Source: CAZSMK01 sp964608095
Lineage (GTDB): Bacteria; Sumerlaeota; Sumerlaeia; MWCT01; JAGHBZ01
Length of the DNA: 52,758 bases
NCBI GenBank assembly: GCA_964608095.1
Contig: CAZSMK010000013.1
Coordinates: 1 to 52,758, forward strand
Direction: 5' to 3'
In this document: piece after piece, positions 27,671 through 36,490 of the stretch
Position numbering within the stretch: the stretch's first letter is position 1
How the letters are laid out: each line of letters opens with the position of its first letter
Notes under the pieces: model-generated
What the model was told of the DNA's origin: nothing
Databases searched by the model: none
Seen by the model: the letters and a program-made list of their open reading frames with translations, nothing else
Program-made: the position numbers and the translations under genes

Positions 27671-29239
27671 ATGAGAAAGCGGTTGTATTGCACACTGTTA
27701 ATGATGTGTGTCGCCGCCATGATTACGTCACAATCAGGTGCGGCTCTCAATGTGCCGGATTTGTATGTATCGGACGCAAATGCAGTCCAGACGCCACCCT
27801 TAATAGTAAAAAAATTACCGGATGTGTATATCGGTGATCGTGAGGATTGGCTGACTGCGGGGTTGACGATAGATATAAACTGGTTTCGGTTCCCTGATGC
27901 CTTTGACCTTGATGAATATGTGCAAGATAAAGACACCACAAAAAGTCTGCTTGCGTGGTCGTTCTGGGAAGGTGGCAATGGCTATTTGAAGGTTAATGGC
28001 ATGATGGAACTTTCCGATCCTTCGGAAGCGCTCGACCCAGCTGCGGTGGGAAAGGACATACGCCATCCTTCAGATCCCGCGTATCAGCCTGGTAATTACG
28101 TTGATTTCTGGGATTTGAAAGATAGTCCCGAAGGGTTGGGACCACCGTGGCCCGATCCGCTCGATCCTCTTGATGAGGTGGTCACGTTCTTTGTTTCAGA
28201 TGGCGTCGGTGTAGATTCCGATCAGATTTTCGTCAAGGCTGAAGACGATGGATTCGACCGCATTTCACCGGTGAAGTCCTATACATTTGAACCGGATCCC
28301 GAGGGATGGATTTTCGAGGGACCAAGTGCGTCCACACCCGATGCGTCATTTACCGGCGCGTTCTCCGCGTATAACGGTCAAATGCTCGGGGTTACGACCG
28401 ATGATTTAACCAATCGCTTCGGCTACTGGAGGGCTCCTGAAGAAGTCGAGTTCGATCAGAATTTCCTGTATAAACTGTCTTGGGATGTCGGGACCGATCA
28501 GAGCGATCCCAATCGCGTTCCTACAATGAGATTTCGCATAAACGAAACTACACACGCCTATGCGGTAATGATGATCGTTCAGACGCCCAAGAGCTACAAT
28601 CCTTACGCGCCTCCTTTTGGAATGACAAAAGAATATCCCATGTATCTCATGCCACTCACTGACGGCGGGCTGACACCTGCATTTGATGTGTACGACTTTA
28701 CGCCTTACGATTCCGGTACGATCTGGTTGAATGACCTTACCATAGAACCTCTGGTACTGCCGGAAAGCGGCTGGACCAGCGATACGGTTCCTGTTTTTAC
28801 AGAATGGAATCTGAATGATATGGTAGGTCCCTTTACGCCGGTTACCGGCTCAACCAATGCAGGTCTCGACCTTTCATCACCGGTTAGCGAATCCTATGCG
28901 TTCGGTTACTGGTATAGCCCGGCAACTATTCCCTTTGTAGATGATCAGCTATATCGGGCAGTGTTTAGCATCGCCTCGTCGGATGTTGCTCCGCCTAACG
29001 GTATGGTGCGCGTTATAAGTGAAGATTATCAGGTAGCCTATCGTGTAAGGTGGTATCCCGACACTGCCCCGGGAGCTGTTCCCGGAGAATATCCGGTGTA
29101 CTTTGAAACGCATGATTACATCCCGGCGCTTAACCATTTTGAGATTGCCTTTGAGATTGCCGACTTCGAATTCGACCGTGGCGGAACAATAACATTGTCT
29201 GATGTTGTTGTTGAACATCATGATTTGCTTGAGCCATGA
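27671..29239 (+). CDS. Secreted protein sharing its C-terminal region with the GH18 neighbour
   Basis: 522 residues from ATG 27671 (AAGGAGGG 8-15 bases upstream; the frame opens earlier at TTG 27641). Signal peptide RKRLYCTLLMMCVAAMITSQSGA. Residues 25-200 are an acidic beta-rich region (PDVYIGDREDWLTAG). From about 205 to the end it parallels the last ~320 residues of the GH18 protein: FRFRINE/RFRINET, YPMYVMP/YPMYLMP, SFDVYDF/AFDVYDF, IRV-type IASDDPAPPNGKVRV against IASSDVAPPNGMVRV, SEDYQV in both, and FEIADFE then GGTITL in both. The region looks like two consecutive beta-sandwich modules. Function unknown; shared surface attachment or glycan binding is likely. Gene duplication or module shuffling explains the pair. 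Confidence 0.8.
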   Translation: MRKRLYCTLLMMCVAAMITSQSGAALNVPDLYVSDANAVQTPPLIVKKLPDVYIGDREDWLTAGLTIDINWFRFPDAFDLDEYVQDKDTTKSLLAWSFWEGGNGYLKVNGMMELSDPSEALDPAAVGKDIRHPSDPAYQPGNYVDFWDLKDSPEGLGPPWPDPLDPLDEVVTFFVSDGVGVDSDQIFVKAEDDGFDRISPVKSYTFEPDPEGWIFEGPSASTPDASFTGAFSAYNGQMLGVTTDDLTNRFGYWRAPEEVEFDQNFLYKLSWDVGTDQSDPNRVPTMRFRINETTHAYAVMMIVQTPKSYNPYAPPFGMTKEYPMYLMPLTDGGLTPAFDVYDFTPYDSGTIWLNDLTIEPLVLPESGWTSDTVPVFTEWNLNDMVGPFTPVTGSTNAGLDLSSPVSESYAFGYWYSPATIPFVDDQLYRAVFSIASSDVAPPNGMVRVISEDYQVAYRVRWYPDTAPGAVPGEYPVYFETHDYIPALNHFEIAFEIADFEFDRGGTITLSDVVVEHHDLLEP

Positions 29240-29283
29240 TGCGTAATAGGCGGCGAGCTACATAAGAGATGTTTTTTTATAAT

Positions 29284-29328
29284 AAAGGCGAGAGATATCT
29301 TTGTCCCCCTTCTCTCGCCTTTTTTTTC
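29284..29328 (+). terminator. Rho-independent terminator after the surface-protein gene
   Basis: A 12-bp perfect stem (AAAGGCGAGAGA, 29284-29295, with TCTCTCGCCTTT, 29311-29322), a 15-base loop and a T-run to 29328. It lies 45 bases after the stop codon at 29239. Confidence 0.88.
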
Positions 29329-29415
29329 TTTTTATCGGGTAACGCCAAAGTCCTTGCCGCTACCCGCCTTTTTCTTCTACAATATTTCGGAACAATTTCG
29401 ATACAGGTCTGATGC

Positions 29416-30180
29416 ATGGCGGAGTTTAGGAGAGAACAAGTAGAACGTGCGAAAGAACGGCTGATCAAGAGAAGCGCTTCAGCGGGACAGGCTGATATTT
29501 ATCTGTTAAATATTGACGGCACCCGGCTGGTTCTTAAAGATTATTCAGGCAGAAGCCGGGTGTGGCGATTTCTTATCGGTCGAGTCGCCATCCGGCGCGA
29601 AGCCCGCGCGTACCGACATCTGGCAGGAATACGAGGGATTCCACGGTTTTACGGTCAAGTCGATCCCCTTTCACTGGTGATAGAATACATCAAGGGAGAG
29701 CGCCTGCCGTCTCGGAAAAAAAGGGGGAATCTCTCTATCGAATTTTTTCAAAATCTTTCGCACCTTGTTCATGAGATGCACGAACGAGGCGTCGCCCACG
29801 GAGACCTGAGGCGAACTAATATACTTGTTGCGGAAACTCATCAACCCTATCTCCTTGATTTTGCCACTGCCTTATGCGTGGATGAAAAAACGCTTGGGTT
29901 AAAGCGAATGGCGTTTGAACGCCTCTGCCGTATCGACCGAATTACGGTCGCTAAATTAAAAGCACGATATTTCCCTGAAGGGCTCGATGATTCCGAGCGG
30001 GCGGAGCTCGAGAAAATTCCCTTTTACCTCAAGGCAGGCAGATTCATACGTAAGAAGATTTATCGTCCGTTTATTAAGGCAAAATACTGGCGGCGACGAT
30101 GGGAATTTATCCGGCGCGTTTTCGGCAAACCACTTGCGGACACCTCGGATTCTCATGAGATGAAGAGCGACGATAAATAA
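29416..30180 (+). CDS. Kdo/WaaP-like (lipopolysaccharide kinase type) protein kinase fold
   Basis: 254 residues with a compact kinase fold: nucleotide-binding Lys (K41 in LVLKDY), a catalytic loop HGDLRRTN (H128 to N135, D130 as base) and a metal-binding LLDFAT (D148, DFA where ordinary kinases have DFG). This pattern fits the Kdo kinase/WaaP and RIO-like group, phosphorylating lipid A core sugars or proteins on the inner face of the membrane. A basic C-terminus (IRKKIYRPFIKAKYWRRRW) may contact membrane. An ATG four bases upstream is out of frame. The preceding terminator makes this a separate transcription unit. Confidence 0.78.
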   Translation: MAEFRREQVERAKERLIKRSASAGQADIYLLNIDGTRLVLKDYSGRSRVWRFLIGRVAIRREARAYRHLAGIRGIPRFYGQVDPLSLVIEYIKGERLPSRKKRGNLSIEFFQNLSHLVHEMHERGVAHGDLRRTNILVAETHQPYLLDFATALCVDEKTLGLKRMAFERLCRIDRITVAKLKARYFPEGLDDSERAELEKIPFYLKAGRFIRKKIYRPFIKAKYWRRRWEFIRRVFGKPLADTSDSHEMKSDDK

Positions 30181-30334
30181 CATCATTGCGCCGAGCGGTT
30201 TCCTTTTTTGCCGACAATTTTTTATGTTCTCTGAATGGATTTTAAGAATAAAGGATTGCATTTTATTTTAAGAAAGCGATAGGGTTAGCTTTTCGCTGGA
30301 TAGAATTCTCATTTGCCTGGCAGGGAATACAGTT

Positions 30335-31666
30335 ATGAAAATAAGAGGGAAACCATCTATTTTTTTAAGCATGATTGTGTTAGTCCTGATGGGCGCTACA
30401 CTTCGTGCAGGAGACACTAAAATGTTTGTTCTTGATAATGGGCTTCGCGTAATATTCACCCCGAATCCGGCTAACAATATTCTTGCAATGAATTGTTTGA
30501 TTCACACGGGCTCCGCTATTGAGTTTCCACAGAAAAAAGGAGTTACCAACTTTACCCAGACACTACTCATGAAAGGAACCAGGAAACGCAGAGCGGAAGA
30601 GATTGCCCTTGATCTCGAATCTATCGGCGCAAGCATAGGTACCGATACCCACGAAGATTATGCTGAAGTAAGCGCTGTCGCCATTGTGCAGGATGCTGAT
30701 GTGGTCATTGAACTATTGGCGGATATACTCTTCAATCCGACGTTTCCACCGGCGGAAGTCGAAAAAGAACGCCGAAACATTCTTGATGGTATCCGTTTAA
30801 AAGAAGACAATAAATTTTATCTTACCTACAAGAATTTCCTCGAGCTCATATACGGGGAATCGCATCCTTATGGGCTACCGGTTGAGGGAACTCTCGAGAC
30901 GGTTTCTTCCTTGACTCGCGAAGATATAGTCACACATTATGAGGAGTATTATGCTCCTTCGAATATGATATTGAGTGTGGTTGCCGATCTTGAAGAAGAC
31001 GAACTTTCAGCCTTGCTTGAACGGCATTTCCCGGAGGAGAAATCCCCGCCCCCCATTCGGTTTTATACTGATAAAGAGCCGCGACCGCGTTCGCTCTATG
31101 ATGCTATTGAAAAGCAAGTGGAGCAGGGATTTATTATTGCAGGATATATAACGTGTGATGTGGAGAGCCCTGATTACGTTCCGTTGAAAGTCTTATCTGC
31201 GGTTCTGGGTGAAGGTATGTCGTCGCGTCTCTTTGTTCGGCTGCGCGATGAAATGGGTCTGGCATATAGTGTAGGATGTGGCATGCCTACACGTAAGCTG
31301 CGCACTCATTTCTTCGCCTGGATCGGGACAAAACCCGAATCCATAGAACGTGCACGGGAAGGTATAATCAACGAGTTCGATCGAATTAAAAAAGAGGGAG
31401 TAAGCGAGGAAGAGTTGAACCGCGCCAAAAAATATCTTATTGGACGGTTTCTTCTGGATCATCAGACGAATCTTCGACGAGCCTGGTATAAAGGATGGTA
31501 TGAGATTCTGGGTGTAGGAATGCAATTCGATGAAGTATATCCTGAACTCGTTGAGAAGGTTACTGCCCAAGACATCAAATACGTTGCGGATAAATATTTC
31601 CAAAAACCAGCCGTTCAAGTTCTTCAACCGCCCATGAGGTTGCCTGAACAGGAATCTTTGGAGTAG
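30335..31666 (+). CDS. M16 family peptidase-like protein lacking the zinc motif
   Basis: 443 residues with a signal peptide (SIFLSMIVLVLMGATLRA). Sequence and length match M16B zinc peptidase subunits (LDNGLRVIFTPNP, MKGTRKRRAEEIALDLES, then the second half with SSRLFVRLRDEMGLAYSVGCG). The inverted HxxEH site is lost: at 72-76 it reads NFTQT. The Arg/Tyr pair of the partner type (RLRDEMGLAYSV) is retained. In M16B heterodimers one subunit keeps HxxEH and the other lacks it, so this is probably the non-catalytic half of a periplasmic peptidase whose active partner lies elsewhere, or a derived non-enzymatic protein. Confidence 0.85.
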   Translation: MKIRGKPSIFLSMIVLVLMGATLRAGDTKMFVLDNGLRVIFTPNPANNILAMNCLIHTGSAIEFPQKKGVTNFTQTLLMKGTRKRRAEEIALDLESIGASIGTDTHEDYAEVSAVAIVQDADVVIELLADILFNPTFPPAEVEKERRNILDGIRLKEDNKFYLTYKNFLELIYGESHPYGLPVEGTLETVSSLTREDIVTHYEEYYAPSNMILSVVADLEEDELSALLERHFPEEKSPPPIRFYTDKEPRPRSLYDAIEKQVEQGFIIAGYITCDVESPDYVPLKVLSAVLGEGMSSRLFVRLRDEMGLAYSVGCGMPTRKLRTHFFAWIGTKPESIERAREGIINEFDRIKKEGVSEEELNRAKKYLIGRFLLDHQTNLRRAWYKGWYEILGVGMQFDEVYPELVEKVTAQDIKYVADKYFQKPAVQVLQPPMRLPEQESLE

Positions 31667-31736
31667 AAAATTCTTTATCCCCACATTTATAACACCTATA
31701 ATGTTCTTTCTATCCTTTGTGGATTACGGGAGATAA

Positions 31737-32201
31737 ATGGCATCGGCAAAACCCATAGCAACTAACAGACGCGCACGCCATTTTTATGATATCGAGAAGG
31801 TATACGAGGCGGGCATAATGCTTTCCGGACCCGAGGTAAAGTCGCTCCGCCAGGGAAAGGTCAATATCGAGGAAGCCTATGCCATAGCCTCGGGCGGTGA
31901 ACTTTTCCTGATAAATATGCATATCAGCCCTTATACAGAGGGAGGGAGGTACAACCCTGAAGACCCACGAAGACCCAGAAAATTACTTCTCCACAAAAAA
32001 GAGATCATGCGCCTTATCGGAAACATTACGCAGAAGGGATATACCATAGTGCCGTTGAAGATATATTTTAACGACAAGGGATACGCAAAAGTGGAGCTAG
32101 GGCTTGTTCGTGGGAAAAAGCTGCATGACCGGCGAGAGGACCTTAAACGGCGTGCGCAACAACGAGAGATGCAACGCGAGCTCAAGCGAAGAAAGAGATG
32201 A
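31737..32201 (+). CDS. smpB: SsrA-binding protein SmpB
   Basis: 154 residues. It binds tmRNA and delivers it to stalled ribosomes for trans-translation. The beta-barrel signature is clear: NRRARHFYDIEKVYEAGIML, GPEVKSLRQGKVNIEEAYA, NMHISPYTEGGRYNP and the VELGLVRGKKLHDRRE stretch, with a basic C-terminal tail (QREMQRELKRRKR) that enters the ribosomal decoding centre. A GGGAGA precedes the ATG, and a TATAAT at 31697-31702 could be its -10. I did not find tmRNA nearby. Confidence 0.97.
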   Translation: MASAKPIATNRRARHFYDIEKVYEAGIMLSGPEVKSLRQGKVNIEEAYAIASGGELFLINMHISPYTEGGRYNPEDPRRPRKLLLHKKEIMRLIGNITQKGYTIVPLKIYFNDKGYAKVELGLVRGKKLHDRREDLKRRAQQREMQRELKRRKR

Positions 32202-32270
32202 GTACTCGTCTTCTCTTCATCGGATGAACAAGAGAATCATCCGAGCCCTTACCGCTACTTTATTTTCTCC

Positions 32271-33272
32271 TCACAAGTCAGCAAGTTTTTCCAGTGTACG
32301 ATAGTGAACCAACTTTTCATAGGGATAGAGTCGCGACATAGCAAAGGATTTGATAGGGATGTGTTGTTCCTGCGCTGCGGCAATAGGATTAAGCCCGGCA
32401 GTCACGATAACGCCGACCCTGCCACGCGTAACGGGAATTCCCGCGACCGGCTGTCCCGGATTTCCGATAGCAAGGATTCCTTGTAACTGGGCTTTGTTCA
32501 TAAAGTCTTTGAAGCGAATGAACTTTGCGCGACTCACAGCAGGTATTTCCCTGAATCCTGCGCCTATCAATCCCCCTTCTGGTTGACTCACTTGACTTAC
32601 GGAGGTCATCTCACCTTTCATGAATATTTCCAGGGGATCTATGGTGGTGCCATTATAGTGGATGATATGTTTGAAATAGCGTGGACGGTGGTCGCGCATT
32701 TCCAATAAACCGCCAAAGACACACACAATAGGGATCCCGGCAGTGAAGAAGATGCCATTCGCGCTCACGCCGCAGACGGTCCCGATGGCGACATGGTCAG
32801 AAGGCACTTGTTGTCCGAGGAAGAGTTCGCCCGGCATGCCGATGGCTACCAGCTCACCGAATCCCATCCCTGCATCAAAGGCTTTTATAATGTTGTCAAC
32901 CGCGTTGCCTATATGCTCGAGTGGTAGCAGTGAGATGTTGAGAATCAATGTGCCTCGTCGGCGGGATAGATTGAATGTCATCTGTGAAGCAAGGGTATCG
33001 GCTTTGACATTGACAAAACCGCGCAATGTGGCGGATATATCCGCGGTGGCTGCTTCCGCCCCTTTTGCGGTGATTCGGCGCCCACGTCGCCCCAGGTTCT
33101 CGGTCAAACCCTCTTCGTCAAACTCCTCCAGCATCAACCGAACGGTTCGTTCTCCGATATCGATCCCGAAATTCTGTAATTCCTTGGCAAGCCGGGTAGC
33201 CCCCATGGGTTGAGCGTTTTCAGCAAGAATGTTGAGACAAACCCGGCGCCTTTGCTGTTTCTTGTCTCCCAT
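32271..33272 (-). CDS. NrpR-like transcriptional regulator (DUF128)
   Basis: 333 residues. An N-terminal winged helix (about 10-75: NAQPMGATRLAKELQNFGIDIGERTVR, LGRRGRRITAKG) is followed by one NrpR regulatory domain (about 85-325: GFGELVAIGMPGELFLGQQV, IGTVCGVSANGIFF, PEGGLIGAGFREIPAVSR, GIPVTRGRVGVIVTAGLNP). In archaea NrpR represses nitrogen genes and is relieved by 2-oxoglutarate. The bacterial single-domain version here faces a glutamate-synthase-like gene across a short intergenic region, which suggests control of that gene (inference). A GGAAA/TTTCC palindrome lies 18 bases upstream of its start. Confidence 0.88.
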   Translation of the reverse strand: MGDKKQQRRRVCLNILAENAQPMGATRLAKELQNFGIDIGERTVRLMLEEFDEEGLTENLGRRGRRITAKGAEAATADISATLRGFVNVKADTLASQMTFNLSRRRGTLILNISLLPLEHIGNAVDNIIKAFDAGMGFGELVAIGMPGELFLGQQVPSDHVAIGTVCGVSANGIFFTAGIPIVCVFGGLLEMRDHRPRYFKHIIHYNGTTIDPLEIFMKGEMTSVSQVSQPEGGLIGAGFREIPAVSRAKFIRFKDFMNKAQLQGILAIGNPGQPVAGIPVTRGRVGVIVTAGLNPIAAAQEQHIPIKSFAMSRLYPYEKLVHYRTLEKLADL

Positions 33273-33289
33273 ACGATACCCCTTTTTAC

Positions 33290-33301
33290 GGAAAAATTTC
33301 C
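33290..33301. promoter_or_regulatory. Candidate operator, GGAAA-AA-TTTCC palindrome
   Basis: A perfect 5-bp inverted repeat with a 2-base centre in the nrpR-like / glutamate-synthase-like intergenic region. Archaeal NrpR operators are GGAA-N6-TTCC; this one has a spacing of four, so the match is suggestive only. Its position fits autoregulation of the NrpR-like gene. Confidence 0.35.
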
Positions 33302-33364
33302 TTAAAAATAGAGAAAATCTGAGTTTATTCGGTATTTATAGCCACGTCAACACTTTTCCGTTGC

Positions 33365-33391
33365 TTGACTTTATCATACACCACGTATAAT
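33365..33391 (+). promoter_or_regulatory. Candidate promoter for the glutamate-synthase-like gene
   Basis: TTGACT (33365-33370), a 15-base spacer and a perfect TATAAT (33386-33391). The spacing is short, so activation or an alternative -35 (TTGCTT at 33361, 19 bases) is possible. The transcript would have a leader of about 90 bases before ATG 33488. Confidence 0.45.
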
Positions 33392-33487
33392 AGAAGTAAA
33401 CAAATCACGAGATTCCACATGACATTGAAGATTCATCATGTGCAGGAGAAGGCTTTTCTAACTATCTACAGAAAGGAGAGAGATGAT

Positions 33488-35077
33488 ATGAACCTGAGAA
33501 GACCAAATGCCAGTGAGGCGACCCAGAGTGCAAACCGGTCGCGTGACGTGGTTCCTTTGTCGGGGATCTGTTCTGTGTGCGTGGATGGGTGCAAAGGAAA
33601 TTGCGAAGTGTTCAGGGCTTCTTTCCGGGGGCGTGAAGTAATCTATCCCGCACCATTCGGCGAGGTGACCGCCGGGGCACATAAAAATTATCCTGTCGAT
33701 TTCTCGCATTTAAATATTCAGGGTTATGCCGAAGGAGCTGAGGGATTACCGCAAGGCGTTGAAGTCGGTCCTGATACTGCTACGTTTCCGAATGTGAACA
33801 CTGAAACCGAGTATGGGTGGGAGAAGAAGATCAAACTCCGGATACCTGTTCTTACCGGCGCTTTGGGTTCCACTGAAATTGCACGACGAAACTGGGAACA
33901 CTTTGCGGTCGGCGCTGCGCTCTCCGGGTTTACTATTGTGTGTGGTGAAAACGTGTGTGGTGTCGATCCGGAGCTCGAGCTCGACAGTGAGGGGCATGTG
34001 AAGAACTCACCGGAAATGGACCGGCGCATTGAAATTTACAAAAGATACCATGACGGATATGGTGAAATTTTGGTGCAGGTGAACGTCGAGGACGGACGTC
34101 TTGGCGCTGCTTCCTACGTCCTGAATAAACACGCACTCGAGACCATAGAATTGAAATGGGGACAGGGCGCAAAGAGTATCGGTGGCGAGATAAAAATCGA
34201 TTCCCTCAACCGGGCGTTACAACTGAAAAACCGCGGGTATATTGTAACGCCTGATCCCACCCATCATGACGTTCGGAAAGCGTTTGAAGAAGGCGAGTTC
34301 ATGGAGTTCGAGCGCCATTCACGACTTGGTTTCATAAGCCACGAGGCATTCATGAAACAAGTGGAGCAATTGCGCAGCATGGGATTTAAACGAATCACGC
34401 TCAAGACCGGCGCATATTCTATGAAAGAACTCGCTATGGCGCTTCGCTGGGGTTCTGAGGCACAACTCGACCTCATTACTATAGACGGCGCACCCGGTGG
34501 AACCGGCATGAGTCCATGGGTCATGATGAACGAGTGGGGGATACCCACCTTTTACCTGGAATCCCTTGCGTACCAATTCTGTGAGAAACTGAAGGCGCGA
34601 GGTCTTAAGGTGCCTGACCTTGCCATCGGTGGTGGGTTTTCCGGTGAAGACGGGGTTTTTAAAGCGCTTGCCATGGGCGCTCCTTATGTGAAAGCGGTGT
34701 GTATGGGTAGAGCCATTATGATACCCGGCATGGTAGGCAAGAATATCGGTAAGTGGATCGAAGAACGTAATCTTCCCAAGACTATCTCTCATTTCGGCAA
34801 TACCCGCGAGGAGATATTCGTCACATACGAAGAGCTGAGAGATAAATACGGAGAGGAAGTAAATAAATTTCCACTCGGCGCAGTAGGAGTCTATACGTTC
34901 AGCCAGAAACTCCTTGTCGGTCTTCAGCAGATAATGGCGGGAGCGCGCAAATTTAACCTTTCTGTCGTATCGCGTAAAGACCTGATGGCGCTCACCGAAG
35001 AGGCGGCTAAGATTTCGGGTATTCCTTATGTAATGGAAGCCTATCGGGAGGAAGCGGAAAAGATTCTCGAATCGTAA
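33488..35077 (+). CDS. FMN-dependent glutamate synthase-like protein (GltB domain 2 type)
   Basis: 529 residues from ATG 33488, chosen because AAGGAG (33473-33478) sits 9 bases upstream; the frame opens at TTG 33365. The N-terminus carries a cysteine cluster CSVCVDGCKGNC that could hold an iron-sulfur cluster. The body is the FMN-binding barrel of glutamate synthases: KIKLRIPVLTGALG, GQGAKSIGGEI, GFKRITLKTGAYS, ITIDGAPGGTGMSP and LAIGGGFSGEDGVFKALAMGA. It lacks the glutaminase domain of full GltB, as in the archaeal-type single-domain enzymes. It probably handles glutamate or a related amino-transfer step; partner subunits are not present. Control by the divergent NrpR-like gene is likely. 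Confidence 0.85.
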   Translation: MNLRRPNASEATQSANRSRDVVPLSGICSVCVDGCKGNCEVFRASFRGREVIYPAPFGEVTAGAHKNYPVDFSHLNIQGYAEGAEGLPQGVEVGPDTATFPNVNTETEYGWEKKIKLRIPVLTGALGSTEIARRNWEHFAVGAALSGFTIVCGENVCGVDPELELDSEGHVKNSPEMDRRIEIYKRYHDGYGEILVQVNVEDGRLGAASYVLNKHALETIELKWGQGAKSIGGEIKIDSLNRALQLKNRGYIVTPDPTHHDVRKAFEEGEFMEFERHSRLGFISHEAFMKQVEQLRSMGFKRITLKTGAYSMKELAMALRWGSEAQLDLITIDGAPGGTGMSPWVMMNEWGIPTFYLESLAYQFCEKLKARGLKVPDLAIGGGFSGEDGVFKALAMGAPYVKAVCMGRAIMIPGMVGKNIGKWIEERNLPKTISHFGNTREEIFVTYEELRDKYGEEVNKFPLGAVGVYTFSQKLLVGLQQIMAGARKFNLSVVSRKDLMALTEEAAKISGIPYVMEAYREEAEKILES

Positions 35078-35101
35078 AAAGCAAAAATCCTTGTGCCCTC
35101 T

Positions 35102-35153
35102 GCGGTGCGGCTGCTCTTCGTTTAAACATGAGCAGCGAGAGCTGCCGCACCGC
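35102..35153. repeat. Strong intergenic hairpin between the synthase and galE
   Basis: GCGGTGCGGC (35102-35111) pairs with GCCGCACCGC (35144-35153), and an inner TGCTC/GAGCA stem continues it (35112-35116 with 35130-35134). There is no T-run, so it is not a classical terminator. It may be a REP-like element or an mRNA 3' end stabiliser. The rest of 35078-35363 shows no gene. Confidence 0.65.
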
Positions 35154-35363
35154 GCTCTCCTGCAATAGTTTTTGAGGGGAATCACTCACTCGCGTGTTCT
35201 TCTTCAATTTGCCTGAACTAAGCCATCTCATTTCCCTCTTTTTGTTATCCCTGTCAGGAATCACCTTGCGAAGAACCTTTAAATTACGTTAGAAGATATT
35301 TTCTATCTTTCATGGGAAATCAACATCGTTTCATACATTTGTGATAAATGGAAGGAATGCACA

Positions 35364-36353
35364 ATGAGTGTTCTCGTTGTCGGTGGCGCCGGGTATATAG
35401 GAAGCGTCGTGGTCGAGCGGCTCGTTGAAAGAGGTGAAAAGGTGGTCGTGGTGGACAACCTCTCTCGCGGTCATAGAGATGCCGTGCATCCCGCGTGCAC
35501 CTTTATCCATGGCGATATGGCTGATACCGACTTGATTTCGGAAGCCCTTACCAAACATCAATGCGATGTGGTGATGCATTTTTCCGCATTGAGCCTTGTG
35601 AGCGAATCCATGAAACACCCTCTGCTGTATTACGAAAACAATGTCGGACGGGGGATCAAGCTTGTTCAAGCCATGTTACAAAGCGGAGTAGAGCGCGTTA
35701 TTTTCTCATCGACCGCCGCCATTTACGGCATTCCTGTCCATCTACCCATCAAAGAGACCGATCCCGCCGCTCCCATCAATCCTTATGGTCGAACCAAGCA
35801 TCAATTTGAACAGTTCCTGTTTGATTGTGCACAATCGCAAGGTCTTTCCTGTATTAGCTTGCGCTATTTTAACGCTGCGGGAGCCAGTGAGCGGTTTGGC
35901 GAAGACCACCGCCCGGAAACCCACCTGATTCCCAATGTCTTGCAAGTCCCGCTCAAGAAACGGGATTCTATAACGGTATTCGGCAACGATTACAACACTC
36001 CGGATGGAACCTGTATCCGGGATTACATCCATGTGGTCGATCTTGCCGATGCCCATCTCAGTGCGCTCGATTATGTTAGAAAAAGTAATCCAGCGACTAC
36101 GCACATCTTCAACCTGGGGAATAATCGCGGCTTCTCGGTCATGGAAATAATAAAGGTTGCAGAACAGGTTACGGGTAGTTCGATCAAGGTATCTATAGGA
36201 CCGCGGCGAGAGGGTGATTCGGATGTGTTGGTCGCTTCGAGCGAGAAGATTCGTAAAGAATTGGGCTGGCAACCGAGCTATCCCGACATTCACCAGATCA
36301 TCGAGTCGGCATGGCGATGGCATTCCCTCCACCCACACGGTTACGCCCAATAG
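35364..36353 (+). CDS. galE: UDP-glucose 4-epimerase
   Basis: 329 residues. It interconverts UDP-glucose and UDP-galactose using bound NAD. Visible are the Rossmann GGAGYIGS (near residue 8), SSTAAIYG (Ser of the triad), NPYGRTKHQFEQFL (the YxxxK pair) and SLRYFNAAGAS. The C-terminal NNRGFSVMEII, the LGWQP pattern and the length all fit GalE. The product feeds glycan synthesis, consistent with the surface-glycan content of the window. The following radical SAM gene runs the same way at about 140 bases. Confidence 0.92.
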   Translation: MSVLVVGGAGYIGSVVVERLVERGEKVVVVDNLSRGHRDAVHPACTFIHGDMADTDLISEALTKHQCDVVMHFSALSLVSESMKHPLLYYENNVGRGIKLVQAMLQSGVERVIFSSTAAIYGIPVHLPIKETDPAAPINPYGRTKHQFEQFLFDCAQSQGLSCISLRYFNAAGASERFGEDHRPETHLIPNVLQVPLKKRDSITVFGNDYNTPDGTCIRDYIHVVDLADAHLSALDYVRKSNPATTHIFNLGNNRGFSVMEIIKVAEQVTGSSIKVSIGPRREGDSDVLVASSEKIRKELGWQPSYPDIHQIIESAWRWHSLHPHGYAQ

Positions 36354-36490
36354 GGCGAGTAGTGCCGGGAAATTCTTTTTTGACTGTTCCTGACCGCGAA
36401 TGCCTTATTTGTTCTCTCATTGACCTATGACCGGAAAAGGCATACCATAAGGTCTTGTTTTCAAAACAGCCTTCAGGTCGAATCGGAACC

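Noticed and set aside
31667..32270. tmRNA (ssrA) near smpB
   Set aside because: No tRNA-Ala-like ends or tag reading frame could be seen around smpB.
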